Shown one piece after another: positions 25,222 through 32,038 of a stretch of DNA of 35,478 nt. The notes beneath the pieces are model-generated. The model was given only the letters and a program-made list of their open reading frames with translations, made no database searches and had not been told where the DNA came from. Position 1 is the stretch's first letter; each line of letters starts with the position of its first letter. The translations under genes and the position numbers were made by a program. The DNA is from SKGA01 sp051819745 (GTDB lineage: Archaea > Nanobdellota > Nanobdellia > Woesearchaeales > SKGA01): assembly GCA_051819745.1 (NCBI GenBank), contig JBNJGO010000008.1, forward strand, positions 1-35,478. Direction: 5' to 3'.

Positions 25222-25399
25222 TTTTTCTGAAAAGCAATTTCTTCTTCGAACCTCCGGTTCGTGCGGTCACTTTGTTCTCGCCCACATCAACGCTTTCGCG
25301 TTTCTGTGAATCCGGGCGTGCGCTTAATTTCGAAGAAATTAAGGGTACGACTGGACAGCAAACTGTTGTTTTGCTCGGCTCCGGGCGTGCGCTTTTTTC
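25205..25399 (+). repeat. Three copies of the tRNA-Cys 3' end
   Basis: Copy 1 (25205-25227) belongs to the tRNA. Copy 2, gaatccgggcgtgcgctt, is at 25308-25325. Copy 3 at 25380-25399 matches copy 1 (25208-25227) over 20 bases including the T-run. The copies are 70-105 bases apart. They match the 3' T-stem strand and 3' acceptor strand, the part that is reconstituted when an element integrates into a tRNA gene. Confidence 0.85.
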
Positions 25400-25489
25400 A
25401 TTTTGTTTTGTTCTCTTTGTCGGATTCGAACGTCTGCGAACTTCTTTGTCGTTCTTGAGTTCCTTTATTTTTCTAAAGATTTATTAATA
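25222..25489 (+). other. Gene-free region after tRNA-Cys with tRNA fragments and hairpins
   Basis: These 268 bases hold no convincing gene; the open frame across them is a read-through of tRNA sequence. Contents: a small hairpin gctttt/aaaagc (25219-25235), gaacc-tcc-ggttc near 25247, two tRNA-Cys 3'-end copies, and a hairpin with nine-base arms and a GAA loop (25323-25343). An inverted T-loop-like ggattcgaac (25422-25431) does not form a tRNA. The final bases contain the xth promoter. Confidence 0.65.
25323..25343. repeat. Perfect hairpin following the second tRNA 3'-end copy
   Basis: cttaatttc (25323-25331), loop GAA, gaaattaag (25335-25343): nine perfectly paired bases. It starts inside the second copy of the tRNA-Cys 3' end. 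Confidence 0.6.
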
Positions 25490-25490
25490 A
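25479..25490 (+). promoter_or_regulatory. TATA box deciding the xth start
   Basis: atttattaataa overlaps the in-frame ATG at 25490, so that codon cannot be in the transcript. A start site about 26 bases on falls at 25510, right at the ATG at 25511, giving a leaderless mRNA. Confidence 0.55.
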
Positions 25491-25510
25491 TGGGTTGTAT
25501 TATTGTCAGT

Positions 25511-26284
25511 ATGGTTTTTAAAATTCAATCTTGGAACGTAAATGGTCTTCGAGCGGTTGCAAGAAAAGGTTTTGCAGATATATTGAAACGAGAATCTCCT
25601 GATGTCTTGTGTGTTCAGGAAACGAAACTTCAAGATCATCAACTCACTGATTCGATGAGAACTATTGATTCATATAAGTCTTTTTTCTCCTTTGCTAAGA
25701 AAAAAGGATATTCTGGAGTTGGCATATACACAAAACAAGAACCTCTTGCTGTCCTAAATGGTGTTGGCGATGATGATTTTGATGATGAAGGGAGGGTGGT
25801 GACTGTCGAACTCGAACAATTTTTTGTCTGTTCAGTTTATGTTCCGAACTCTCAGCATGGTCTGAAACGACTTGACTTTAGAAAACGATTCAATGAAGTC
25901 TTCAAATCATTTTTGAAAGACCTTGAAAAATCAAAACCAGTTATTGTTTGCGGTGATTTTAACGTTGCTCACAATGAGATTGACATTACTAATCCTAAAG
26001 CTAATCAGATGAATCCTGGATTTTATATTGAAGAGCGAGAACATTTTTCCGACTTGCTTGATAAAGGATTTATTGATACATTCCGATATTTTTATCCGGA
26101 TACAGTACGATATTCGTGGTGGAGTTATCGTTTTAATGCACGGGCGAGAAATATTGGTTGGCGTCTCGATTATATTTTAGTCCCAAAAAATCTCTTGTCT
26201 TCTGTCCAGGATGCTCTTATCCGAAATGACATTTATGGTTCGGATCATTGTCCTGTTGAATTACACCTTGGTGATATACAATGA
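25511..26284 (+). CDS. xth: Exodeoxyribonuclease III-type AP endonuclease
   Basis: A 257-residue ExoIII/APE1-family enzyme that cleaves DNA 5' to abasic sites in base excision repair. Motifs in order: KIQSWNVNGLRA with N9 and N11, metal-binding E37 in CVQETK, YVPN near 116, VCGDFNVAH (catalytic Asp and Asn), then the substrate-binding WWSYR and NIGWRLDY segment near 215, and terminal GSDHCPV with the catalytic Asp-His. All catalytic residues are present and length is normal. The start at 25511 follows from the promoter position. It is the first gene of a four-gene run with the lipoprotein, nth and the IMPACT-family gene; its stop overlaps the next ATG (ATGA, 26281-26284). Confidence 0.96.
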   Translation: MVFKIQSWNVNGLRAVARKGFADILKRESPDVLCVQETKLQDHQLTDSMRTIDSYKSFFSFAKKKGYSGVGIYTKQEPLAVLNGVGDDDFDDEGRVVTVELEQFFVCSVYVPNSQHGLKRLDFRKRFNEVFKSFLKDLEKSKPVIVCGDFNVAHNEIDITNPKANQMNPGFYIEEREHFSDLLDKGFIDTFRYFYPDTVRYSWWSYRFNARARNIGWRLDYILVPKNLLSSVQDALIRNDIYGSDHCPVELHLGDIQ

Positions 26285-26649
26285 AACGAGCGATATTGGT
26301 TTTTTCTTCATTTTTACTGCTGGTTGTTTTTTTGACATCCTGTTCTTCAGGGAGTTCTCAAGTGTATTCTCATCTTTCTGATCAACAATTAGTTGCTGAG
26401 GATAATTCTTCAAAAACAAATTATGAGCATTTGAATGATAATCTTTGCTCCCTCAAACCGCATTGTTGTGATATATTCACAAAAAACGAGACACGATTTC
26501 GTTCTCTTGAACTTGAAGCAATCTCCACAAGAAATCCATCGTTGTGTTCTGAATTACCTGAAACTCCTTTAGTGGTTGATGATTGTCCACAAAAAGATCG
26601 TTTCGTTTATTATAATAAGTCCCGGTGTCTTGAACAATCAACAAGGTGA
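26281..26649 (+). CDS. Small Cys-containing lipoprotein
   Basis: A 122-residue protein with a signal sequence ending in a lipobox-like LTSC (Cys21) and a Ser/Gly-rich spacer, so it is probably a membrane-tethered lipoprotein on the outside of the cell. The mature part has seven more Cys in the pattern C-x5-CC and later single Cys, plus a helical ELEAISTRNPSLCSELPE segment. Short C-x-x-L repeats of that kind occur in other DPANN secreted proteins (memory, not searched). It overlaps xth by four bases and is followed by nth with only four bases between, so it is translated within a DNA-repair operon. Function unknown. Confidence 0.75.
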   Translation: MKRAILVFSSFLLLVVFLTSCSSGSSQVYSHLSDQQLVAEDNSSKTNYEHLNDNLCSLKPHCCDIFTKNETRFRSLELEAISTRNPSLCSELPETPLVVDDCPQKDRFVYYNKSRCLEQSTR

Positions 26650-26653
26650 TGTA

Positions 26654-27325
26654 ATGTCCAATCAAAAAATAACAAATATTCCCCTAGAAAAAATACTTTC
26701 TATATTGAAATCGTATGTTGGTGCATTTGAAACTCCTCTTGTTGAATTAACTGCACAACAAACTAAAGATCCTTTTAAAATTTTAATAACAACCCTTCTT
26801 TCTGCACGAACGAAAGACACAACAACTGCTTTGGTCATAAAAAAATTATTCAAAGAAGTTTCTTCAAGTCAAGATCTTAAACTATTATCTCAACAAAAAA
26901 TTGAAAAACTCATTTATCCTGTTGGATTTTATAAGAATAAAGCAAAATTTCTTAAACGATTACCTGAGGTTCTTGAAAAAGAATATGGTGGTATCATTCC
27001 CTCTACTGTTGATGAGCTCACCAAACTTCCTGGTGTCGGTCGAAAAACTGCAAATCTTGTCGTTGCATCAGCATTTGACAAGCCCGCTATCTGTGTTGAT
27101 ATTCACGTTCATCGCATCTCAAATCGTTTGGGTTATGTCTCAACATCAACTCCTTTTGAAACCGAAATGACTCTTCGAAAGAAACTTCCTATTTCTTATT
27201 GGAAAACAGTTAATACCTATCTTGTTGCTTTTGGTCAGCACACGTGCACCCCAGTTTCACCTCATTGTTCAACATGTCCTATTGAGCGATATTGCAATAA
27301 GATAAGGGTCCTAAAAAGCAGGTGA
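26654..27325 (+). CDS. nth: Endonuclease III (DNA glycosylase/AP lyase)
   Basis: A 223-residue enzyme of base excision repair that removes oxidised pyrimidines and nicks the abasic site. The helix-hairpin-helix LPGVGRKTANLV carries catalytic K131. Catalytic D149 lies in CVDIHVHR, with the canonical 18-residue spacing. The C-terminal 4Fe-4S cluster motif is C-x6-C-x2-C-x5-C (CTPVSPHCSTCPIERYC). The usual LSAQ-x-x-D segment reads LLSARTKDT, with Arg for Gln. The start at ATG 26654 has the SD AGGTGAT just upstream; the longer open frame starts inside the lipoprotein gene. It lies two genes after xth, which acts on the same pathway. Confidence 0.96.
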   Translation: MSNQKITNIPLEKILSILKSYVGAFETPLVELTAQQTKDPFKILITTLLSARTKDTTTALVIKKLFKEVSSSQDLKLLSQQKIEKLIYPVGFYKNKAKFLKRLPEVLEKEYGGIIPSTVDELTKLPGVGRKTANLVVASAFDKPAICVDIHVHRISNRLGYVSTSTPFETEMTLRKKLPISYWKTVNTYLVAFGQHTCTPVSPHCSTCPIERYCNKIRVLKSR

Positions 27326-27330
27326 TATGA

Positions 27331-27675
27331 TTGGAACGTCTTACACAGTCAAAATATGTTCAGAAAAAATCAAAGTTTTTTGGTTATTTATATCATATCG
27401 ATAGTTTTGAGGATATCGACAGTGTTGTGAGTGAAGTGAAACGAGTTCATAAGAAAGCGTGTCATGTGTGCTATGGTGCTGTTGTTGACAGCGAAGTTTC
27501 TTTCAAGAATGATGGTGAGGTTGGTCAACCCGGAAAACAATTATTATCTCTTCTAGAACACGACGAGTACAAATCACATATTTTAGTTGTTGCAAGAATC
27601 TTTGGAAGGGTAAAACTCGGTCCGGGTGGTGTTGGTAGAGCGTTTAAAACAGCAGGAAAACACTGCTTGAACTAA
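27331..27675 (+). CDS. IMPACT / YigZ-family (UPF0029) protein, short form
   Basis: A 114-residue protein limited to the N-terminal IMPACT domain. Recognisable parts are KKSKFFGYL near the start, HKKACHVCYGAVV (family pattern H-x-C-Y-A), NDGEVGQPGKQLL in place of the usual DDGEPxGTAGKPIL, and FGRVKLGPGGVGRAF in place of FGGxKLGxGGLxRAY. The C-terminal domain of bacterial YigZ is absent. Family roles concern translation regulation and ribosome-associated functions, unproven here. The start is TTG 27331 with the SD GGTGAT at 27321-27326; the ATG at 27327 is in the wrong frame. Its stop TAA (27673-27675) directly abuts the stop of uppS on the other strand. Confidence 0.82.
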   Translation: MERLTQSKYVQKKSKFFGYLYHIDSFEDIDSVVSEVKRVHKKACHVCYGAVVDSEVSFKNDGEVGQPGKQLLSLLEHDEYKSHILVVARIFGRVKLGPGGVGRAFKTAGKHCLN

Positions 27676-28410
27676 TTATTTTCCAAATCGACGATCTCGC
27701 TGTTTAAAATCCTCGATTATATCTTCAAATTCTTCTTTTGAAAATTCAGGCCATTTAGTATCGATAAAAAACCATTCGCTGTAGGCACTTTGCCATGATA
27801 AGAAATTGCTTGTTCTGTGGTCTCCGCCCGTTCTAATGATAATGTCTGGTTTGCTGTCAGAATACATATATGTGTCAAGAACATCTTCGGTAATGTTTTT
27901 TGGATCTAATTTTCCTTGTTTGACATCTTCTGTTGCTGATTGTACTGCTCGAACAATTTCTTCTCGACCACCATATCCGAAACAGATTTGCAGATTGTAT
28001 GCGGTGTTGTTTTTTGTTTGTTCTTCAAGGTCAGCAATAATGTGTTGTATTTCCTTATCAAAGAGTTCTCGTTTTCCAAGAAAGGTAATTTTTACTCCTG
28101 ATTTAGTAATGTCTTTATTGGATGATTTTAGTTCTGAAAAAAATGATTTGAATAGTTCCATAAGATAATCAAATTCTTTTTTAGGCCTGTTGAAATTCTG
28201 AAGGGAAAACGCAAATAATGTTAATGTATGTATATCTGCTCGCTTGCACCATTTCATAACGTCTTTCACTTTTTGGGCACCGTATTCGTGTCCTTTCCAT
28301 GGTTCTTTCATTAACCGCTTTGCAAATCGTCGGTTACCGTCCATTATCATTGCGATGTGAAGTGGTTTTTGCTGTGTTGTAGTTGTTTCATCTTCTTTTG
28401 ATGTCATCAT
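27676..28410 (-). CDS. uppS: cis-Prenyltransferase (undecaprenyl diphosphate synthase family)
   Basis: A 244-residue Z-type prenyl diphosphate synthase that makes the polyprenyl lipid carrier for glycan assembly, such as protein N-glycosylation. Catalytic D24 lies in IAMIMDGNRRFAKR, the first conserved region. Later regions are GHEYGAQKV, LTLFAFSLQNFNRP, the GGREEIVRAV segment, and the IIRTGGDHRTSNFLSWQ and YSEWFF signature near 195-215. The enzyme chain length cannot be told. The TATA at 28434-28442, centred 28 bases upstream, implies a leaderless mRNA from 28410. It is convergent with the IMPACT gene and divergent from metG. Confidence 0.95.
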   Translation of the reverse strand: MMTSKEDETTTTQQKPLHIAMIMDGNRRFAKRLMKEPWKGHEYGAQKVKDVMKWCKRADIHTLTLFAFSLQNFNRPKKEFDYLMELFKSFFSELKSSNKDITKSGVKITFLGKRELFDKEIQHIIADLEEQTKNNTAYNLQICFGYGGREEIVRAVQSATEDVKQGKLDPKNITEDVLDTYMYSDSKPDIIIRTGGDHRTSNFLSWQSAYSEWFFIDTKWPEFSKEEFEDIIEDFKQRDRRFGK

Positions 28411-28433
28411 CCAAACACTTTTCGAACACCCTT

Positions 28434-28442
28434 ATTTATAAA
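28434..28442. promoter_or_regulatory. Symmetrical TATA element between uppS and metG
   Basis: atttataaa contains the palindrome tttataaa. It is correctly placed for leaderless transcription of uppS on the minus strand, and lies about 90 bases before the metG ATG on the plus strand. A shared bidirectional role is possible; metG may instead use the AT-rich stretch at 28444-28458. Confidence 0.45.
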
Positions 28443-28525
28443 GTTTATTAAATTAATTCTGTTTGGAGTTTTTTTTTACAGTAACTTTTTTAAGAAGAAC
28501 AAGCTCCCAATTGTGTTGTGGTAGT

Positions 28526-30808
28526 ATGAATGATTCCTTTTCGAGAGAAAAAATACTTGTAACTAGTGCGCTTCCTTATGTAAATAATATTCCTCACTTG
28601 GGAACGATTATAGGTTGTGTTCTTTCAGCTGATGTTTTCGCACGATATGCTAGATTAAGAGGGAAAGAAACCTTGTTTGTATGTGGTTCTGATGAGCACG
28701 GGACTGCTACTGAAACAAAAGCTCGTCAAGAAGGTTTATCTCCAAAGCAATTATGTGATAAGTATTATGCTATTCACAAAGAAATTTATGAATGGTTTAA
28801 TATTTCATTCGATATTTTTGGAAGGACTAGTGCTGAAAATCATCATGAAATTACTCAAGAATTATTCAAAAAAGTCAATGAAAATGGTTTTATCGAGAAA
28901 AAAAGCGTGCAACAACCGTACTGTCATACTTGTAATGCCTTTCTTGCCGATCGTTTTATCATAGGAACTTGTCCTCATTGTGGTTATGAGGAAGCAAAAG
29001 GGGACCAATGTGATTCGTGTGGTAAATTACTCACTCCAAAAGAGCTTATCAAACCAGTGTGCAAACAAGATGGTGCAACGCCTGAATTCAAATCGACCGA
29101 ACATTTGTTTTTAAGATTAGATACTCTTGAGCCGTTTTTGAAAAAATGGTTCGAACAAACTTCAAAAGAAGGTGGTTGGACAGATAATTCCATTCGAAAT
29201 ACTCGATCTTGGTTTAAGAAAGGACTGCATTCAAGAGCTATCTCTCGTGATCTCAAGTGGGGAATTCCTATTCCGTATGAAGGATTTGAAGATAAAGTAT
29301 TTTATGTCTGGTTTGACGCGCCAATCGGCTATATTTCTTTAACACAACAATTAACTGATGAATGGAAAGAATGGTGGTATGATCCAGAAACCGTTTCGTT
29401 ATATCAATTCATGGGAAAAGATAATATTCCTTTTCATTCAATTATTTTTCCAGCGACACAAATAGCATCTCAACTTTCATCATCGGCAGTTCTAGACAAG
29501 TGGAACCCATCAGATCTTGATATCGTTACTGTTTCTCATCTAAATGCCACTGAATACATAAATTATGAACATGGTAAATTTTCAAAGAGTAAAGGTGTTG
29601 GTATTTTTGGTGATACTGCTAAAGATTCTGGAATTCCTGCAGATGTTTTTCGTTATGTCTTATTATATAATCGTCCCGAATCTTCTGACACTCAGTTTAC
29701 GTGGAAAGGACTTCAAGAAAGACTCAATAATGAGTTGGTTGCTAATTTCGGAAATCTTGTTAATAGGACAATGACCTTTATATCAAAATATTGTGATGGT
29801 GTTATTGCTGATATCGACGAGTCTTCATTATCTTCTCAAACAATTGATTTTCTACGAGAATATAAGAAAGAAATCGCTCATTATAATATGCTGATGGAAT
29901 CAGTTCGTATTCGAGAATCTGTCGTTCAATTGATGAAAATATCTTCTCTTGGTAACCATTTCTTCCAAGAGTCAAAACCTTGGAAAACAATAAAAGAAAC
30001 TCCAGATGTGGCTCGAAAGGATTTATTCATTCTTGCTAATATTGTTAAGGATTTAGCTATTCTTTCAAAACCTTTCATGCCTGAAACTTCACAATCAATA
30101 TACAAGCAATTAGGTATTTCTCCAAGAGATCTTTCTGATGTGGGGGTGCTATCTGTTTCTGATCATACTATTGGTGTTCCTTCTTTATTGTTTGAAAAAA
30201 TTGATTCTCCAAGAATTAAAGAACTTCAAGATAGATTTAGCGGAAACAATTCTCAAGAAAATATTTCGAATGAACCTCAACAAAAACCTCAAGAAAAAAA
30301 ATCATCTCAAAATACGGATTCAAACTCCTCCTTCATTGATAATCTAGAACTTAAAGCAGGGAATATTGTTGATGTGAAAAAACATCCTAAAGCAGATAAG
30401 CTCTATATTGAAGAAGTTGATTTTGGTGATGGTAAGACTACTCAAATCGTATCTGGGCTTGTTCCTCATTATACTTCCGATGAACTTCTTGGAAAAACAG
30501 TGGTTGTTGTGACAAATCTCAAGCCAGCAAAACTTCGTGGCGAGTGGTCTAATGGTATGGTATTAGCTGCGCAAGATTCTTCAACTGGTACTGTTGGTTT
30601 AATTCTTGCCGACAAGTCTTCTTGTGGTAAGCGAATAATTACTTCAGATAATCCTCTTCCTCCAAAGAAACAAGTGACTTTTGATGATTTTATGAATGTT
30701 TCTTTTGCCCTGAAGGATGGTGTAGTTTACGCTGATGACAATCCTCTGAAAGTTCTTGATGGCGAAAACGTTTTTGCTGATCGTCTTGAGAATGGAGAAG
30801 TAAGATAA
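28526..30808 (+). CDS. metG: Methionyl-tRNA synthetase with fused C-terminal tRNA-binding domain
   Basis: A 760-residue class I synthetase charging initiator and elongator tRNA-Met. HIGH is HLGT at 24-27. The zinc-binding insert near 130-190 has CHTC, CPHC and CDSC pairs, so two zinc knuckles. KMSKS is KFSKS at 351-355. The anticodon-binding helical domain follows to about 570, then a Gln/Ser/Lys-rich linker (about 575-600), and an EMAP/Arc1-type OB-fold tRNA-binding domain (about 606-710, with KHPKADKLYIEEVDFG). About 50 extra residues end the protein. The Met at 28526 begins the family-typical VTSALPYVNNIPHLG; the open frame upstream of it is Phe/Cys-rich promoter DNA. Confidence 0.96.
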   Translation: MNDSFSREKILVTSALPYVNNIPHLGTIIGCVLSADVFARYARLRGKETLFVCGSDEHGTATETKARQEGLSPKQLCDKYYAIHKEIYEWFNISFDIFGRTSAENHHEITQELFKKVNENGFIEKKSVQQPYCHTCNAFLADRFIIGTCPHCGYEEAKGDQCDSCGKLLTPKELIKPVCKQDGATPEFKSTEHLFLRLDTLEPFLKKWFEQTSKEGGWTDNSIRNTRSWFKKGLHSRAISRDLKWGIPIPYEGFEDKVFYVWFDAPIGYISLTQQLTDEWKEWWYDPETVSLYQFMGKDNIPFHSIIFPATQIASQLSSSAVLDKWNPSDLDIVTVSHLNATEYINYEHGKFSKSKGVGIFGDTAKDSGIPADVFRYVLLYNRPESSDTQFTWKGLQERLNNELVANFGNLVNRTMTFISKYCDGVIADIDESSLSSQTIDFLREYKKEIAHYNMLMESVRIRESVVQLMKISSLGNHFFQESKPWKTIKETPDVARKDLFILANIVKDLAILSKPFMPETSQSIYKQLGISPRDLSDVGVLSVSDHTIGVPSLLFEKIDSPRIKELQDRFSGNNSQENISNEPQQKPQEKKSSQNTDSNSSFIDNLELKAGNIVDVKKHPKADKLYIEEVDFGDGKTTQIVSGLVPHYTSDELLGKTVVVVTNLKPAKLRGEWSNGMVLAAQDSSTGTVGLILADKSSCGKRIITSDNPLPPKKQVTFDDFMNVSFALKDGVVYADDNPLKVLDGENVFADRLENGEVR

Positions 30809-30865
30809 TTTCTTACAATAATAAATAAAAAATAAAATAAATAAAAATGGTATGTTGAGTGTTTT

Positions 30866-31351
30866 TTAAAATAATGTTGCTATTTTTTTAAGCGTTGTCT
30901 TATGCTTAGAACTTAAATTGCCGTGCTCTTTGATTATTTTTAGGGTTCTTTTTTTGATTGGTTCTGTGCTCACTTTGTGTTCTTGTTTTTCTATTGATTG
31001 TTTTATAACTCCAAACCAATGATAGAACGTTTTTAGTGCGTCTTCATTCCAATCTCGTTTTACCATTTGTTCTAAAACACCTATACAAATACCTGTAGCT
31101 ACACCTAATTCTTTATATTTAAAATCTTCATCGTGGCTATTGGAATGTTGTATTCTTCCACTCGCATCTTGTAAGAATTGAACCAATTCGTTAGATGACT
31201 CAATATGTCTTCCAATTACTCGATGTAATCCAACTGTTGCAGTCCTTAAGAATTCATTTTCAAATTCTTGCTTTCGTTTTTGTTCTTCAATTTCAAAAAT
31301 CTTCTTGAATTCATCATCTAATATGTGTTTATCCTTGCTTATATTATTCAT
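30866..31351 (-). CDS. Unrecognised helical cytosolic protein, 161 residues
   Basis: A predicted all-alpha soluble protein with a charged N-terminal helix (DDEFKKIFEIEEQKRKQEFENEFLR pattern), a middle part with GVATGICIGVLEQMVKRDWNEDALKTFYHWFG, and a Lys-rich C-terminus. There is no signal peptide, membrane segment or known catalytic motif, and the family is not recognised. The start has a good SD AGGTGA a few bases upstream on the minus strand, and a TATA box at 31399-31410. It is divergent from the small membrane protein at 31491 and convergent with metG, 57 bases from its stop. Confidence 0.75.
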   Translation of the reverse strand: MNNISKDKHILDDEFKKIFEIEEQKRKQEFENEFLRTATVGLHRVIGRHIESSNELVQFLQDASGRIQHSNSHDEDFKYKELGVATGICIGVLEQMVKRDWNEDALKTFYHWFGVIKQSIEKQEHKVSTEPIKKRTLKIIKEHGNLSSKHKTTLKKIATLF

Positions 31352-31398
31352 AAATATGTCACCTGGCTAGTCTTTAATCCAACATATCTTCGGCTTTT

Positions 31399-31410
31399 TT
31401 TATAAATATT
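31399..31410 (-). promoter_or_regulatory. TATA box for the 161-residue gene
   Basis: Minus-strand aatatttataaa, about 50 bases before the ATG at 31351, leaving a leader of about 25 bases that includes the SD AGGTGA. Confidence 0.5.
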
Positions 31411-31428
31411 TCTAGTTAAAAAACAAAA

Positions 31429-31438
31429 TTTTATAAAT
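31429..31438 (+). promoter_or_regulatory. TATA box for the 152-residue membrane protein gene
   Basis: ttttataaat, about 55 bases before the ATG at 31491. It leaves a leader of roughly 25 bases containing the SD GGAGG at 31476-31480. Confidence 0.55.
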
Positions 31439-31490
31439 ACTTATCACCAGATTAACTTAGATACACATATTGTGTGGAGGTTTTTTAAAA

Positions 31491-31949
31491 ATGGCTTTAA
31501 ATACTATACCTACAAATATACCTATAGCTGAAGTTGCAGGATCTACTGGATTACTTGGTGCTATCGCTGCTGTCGGTTTTATGATGGTTATTGGATGGCT
31601 TGTTATTTACATATACACATCTATCGCGATGATGTATACTGCGAGAAGACTAAAAACACAACCTGAATGGTTGGCTTGGATTCCAATCGCAAGAAATGCG
31701 TTACTACCTAAAATGGTGAAAATGCATTGGTGGCCTGTATTGTTGCTTGTCGGTGCGATAATATTTTCATGGGTTCCTGTTCTTGGAACGCTTTTAGGAA
31801 TTGCATTCGGTGTATTCTACATCTATTGGTTGTGGAAGATTTGCGAAGCGAGAAAAATGCCTGGCTGGATTGCGATTTTGATCATCGTTCCTGTTGTTGG
31901 TCAACTATGGATGTTGGTCCTATGGGGACTTCTTGCTTGGAATAAATAA
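31491..31949 (+). CDS. Multi-pass membrane protein, 152 residues, unknown function
   Basis: ATG 31491 is chosen because GGAGG (31476-31480) precedes it; the longer frame starts inside the SD. The protein has four hydrophobic segments: about 18-45, 76-92, 95-115 and 125-148. A conserved-looking loop lies between the first and second (MMYTARRLKTQPEWLAWIP), and repeated WIP/WVP motifs precede helices. That WxAWIPI loop pattern resembles small DUF5684-like membrane proteins (from memory, low certainty). It stands alone with its own promoter and a strong T-rich terminator, and diverges from the 161-residue gene. Confidence 0.78.
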   Translation: MALNTIPTNIPIAEVAGSTGLLGAIAAVGFMMVIGWLVIYIYTSIAMMYTARRLKTQPEWLAWIPIARNALLPKMVKMHWWPVLLLVGAIIFSWVPVLGTLLGIAFGVFYIYWLWKICEARKMPGWIAILIIVPVVGQLWMLVLWGLLAWNK

Positions 31950-31960
31950 GAACTAAGTCC

Positions 31961-31988
31961 TTTTTTTTTCTTTCTTTCTTTTTTTTTT
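31961..31988 (+). terminator. T-rich terminator
   Basis: After the membrane-protein stop, 28 bases consist of T runs broken only by single C bases: the typical archaeal oligo-T terminator. It separates this gene from rad50. Confidence 0.6.
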
Positions 31989-32005
31989 CGCTTTCTTTCT
32001 CGCTA

Positions 32006-32015
32006 CATTTAAAAA
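32006..32015 (+). promoter_or_regulatory. TATA box deciding the rad50 start
   Basis: catttaaaaa lies about 30 bases before the ATG at 32039, so transcription would start next to that codon and exclude the in-frame TTG at 32030. A leaderless mRNA is predicted. Confidence 0.55.
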
Positions 32016-32038
32016 GATGATTCTATTTCTTGATTACG

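Noticed and set aside
25422..25431. Inverted T-loop-like sequence ggattcgaac, suggesting a minus-strand tRNA
   Set aside because: The flanking bases do not form a T stem and no acceptor, D or anticodon arms could be built around it.
25119..25487. Open frame of about 120 codons across tRNA-Cys and the following region
   Set aside because: It reads through the tRNA and the repeated tRNA 3' ends; the composition is not protein-like and there is no start signal.
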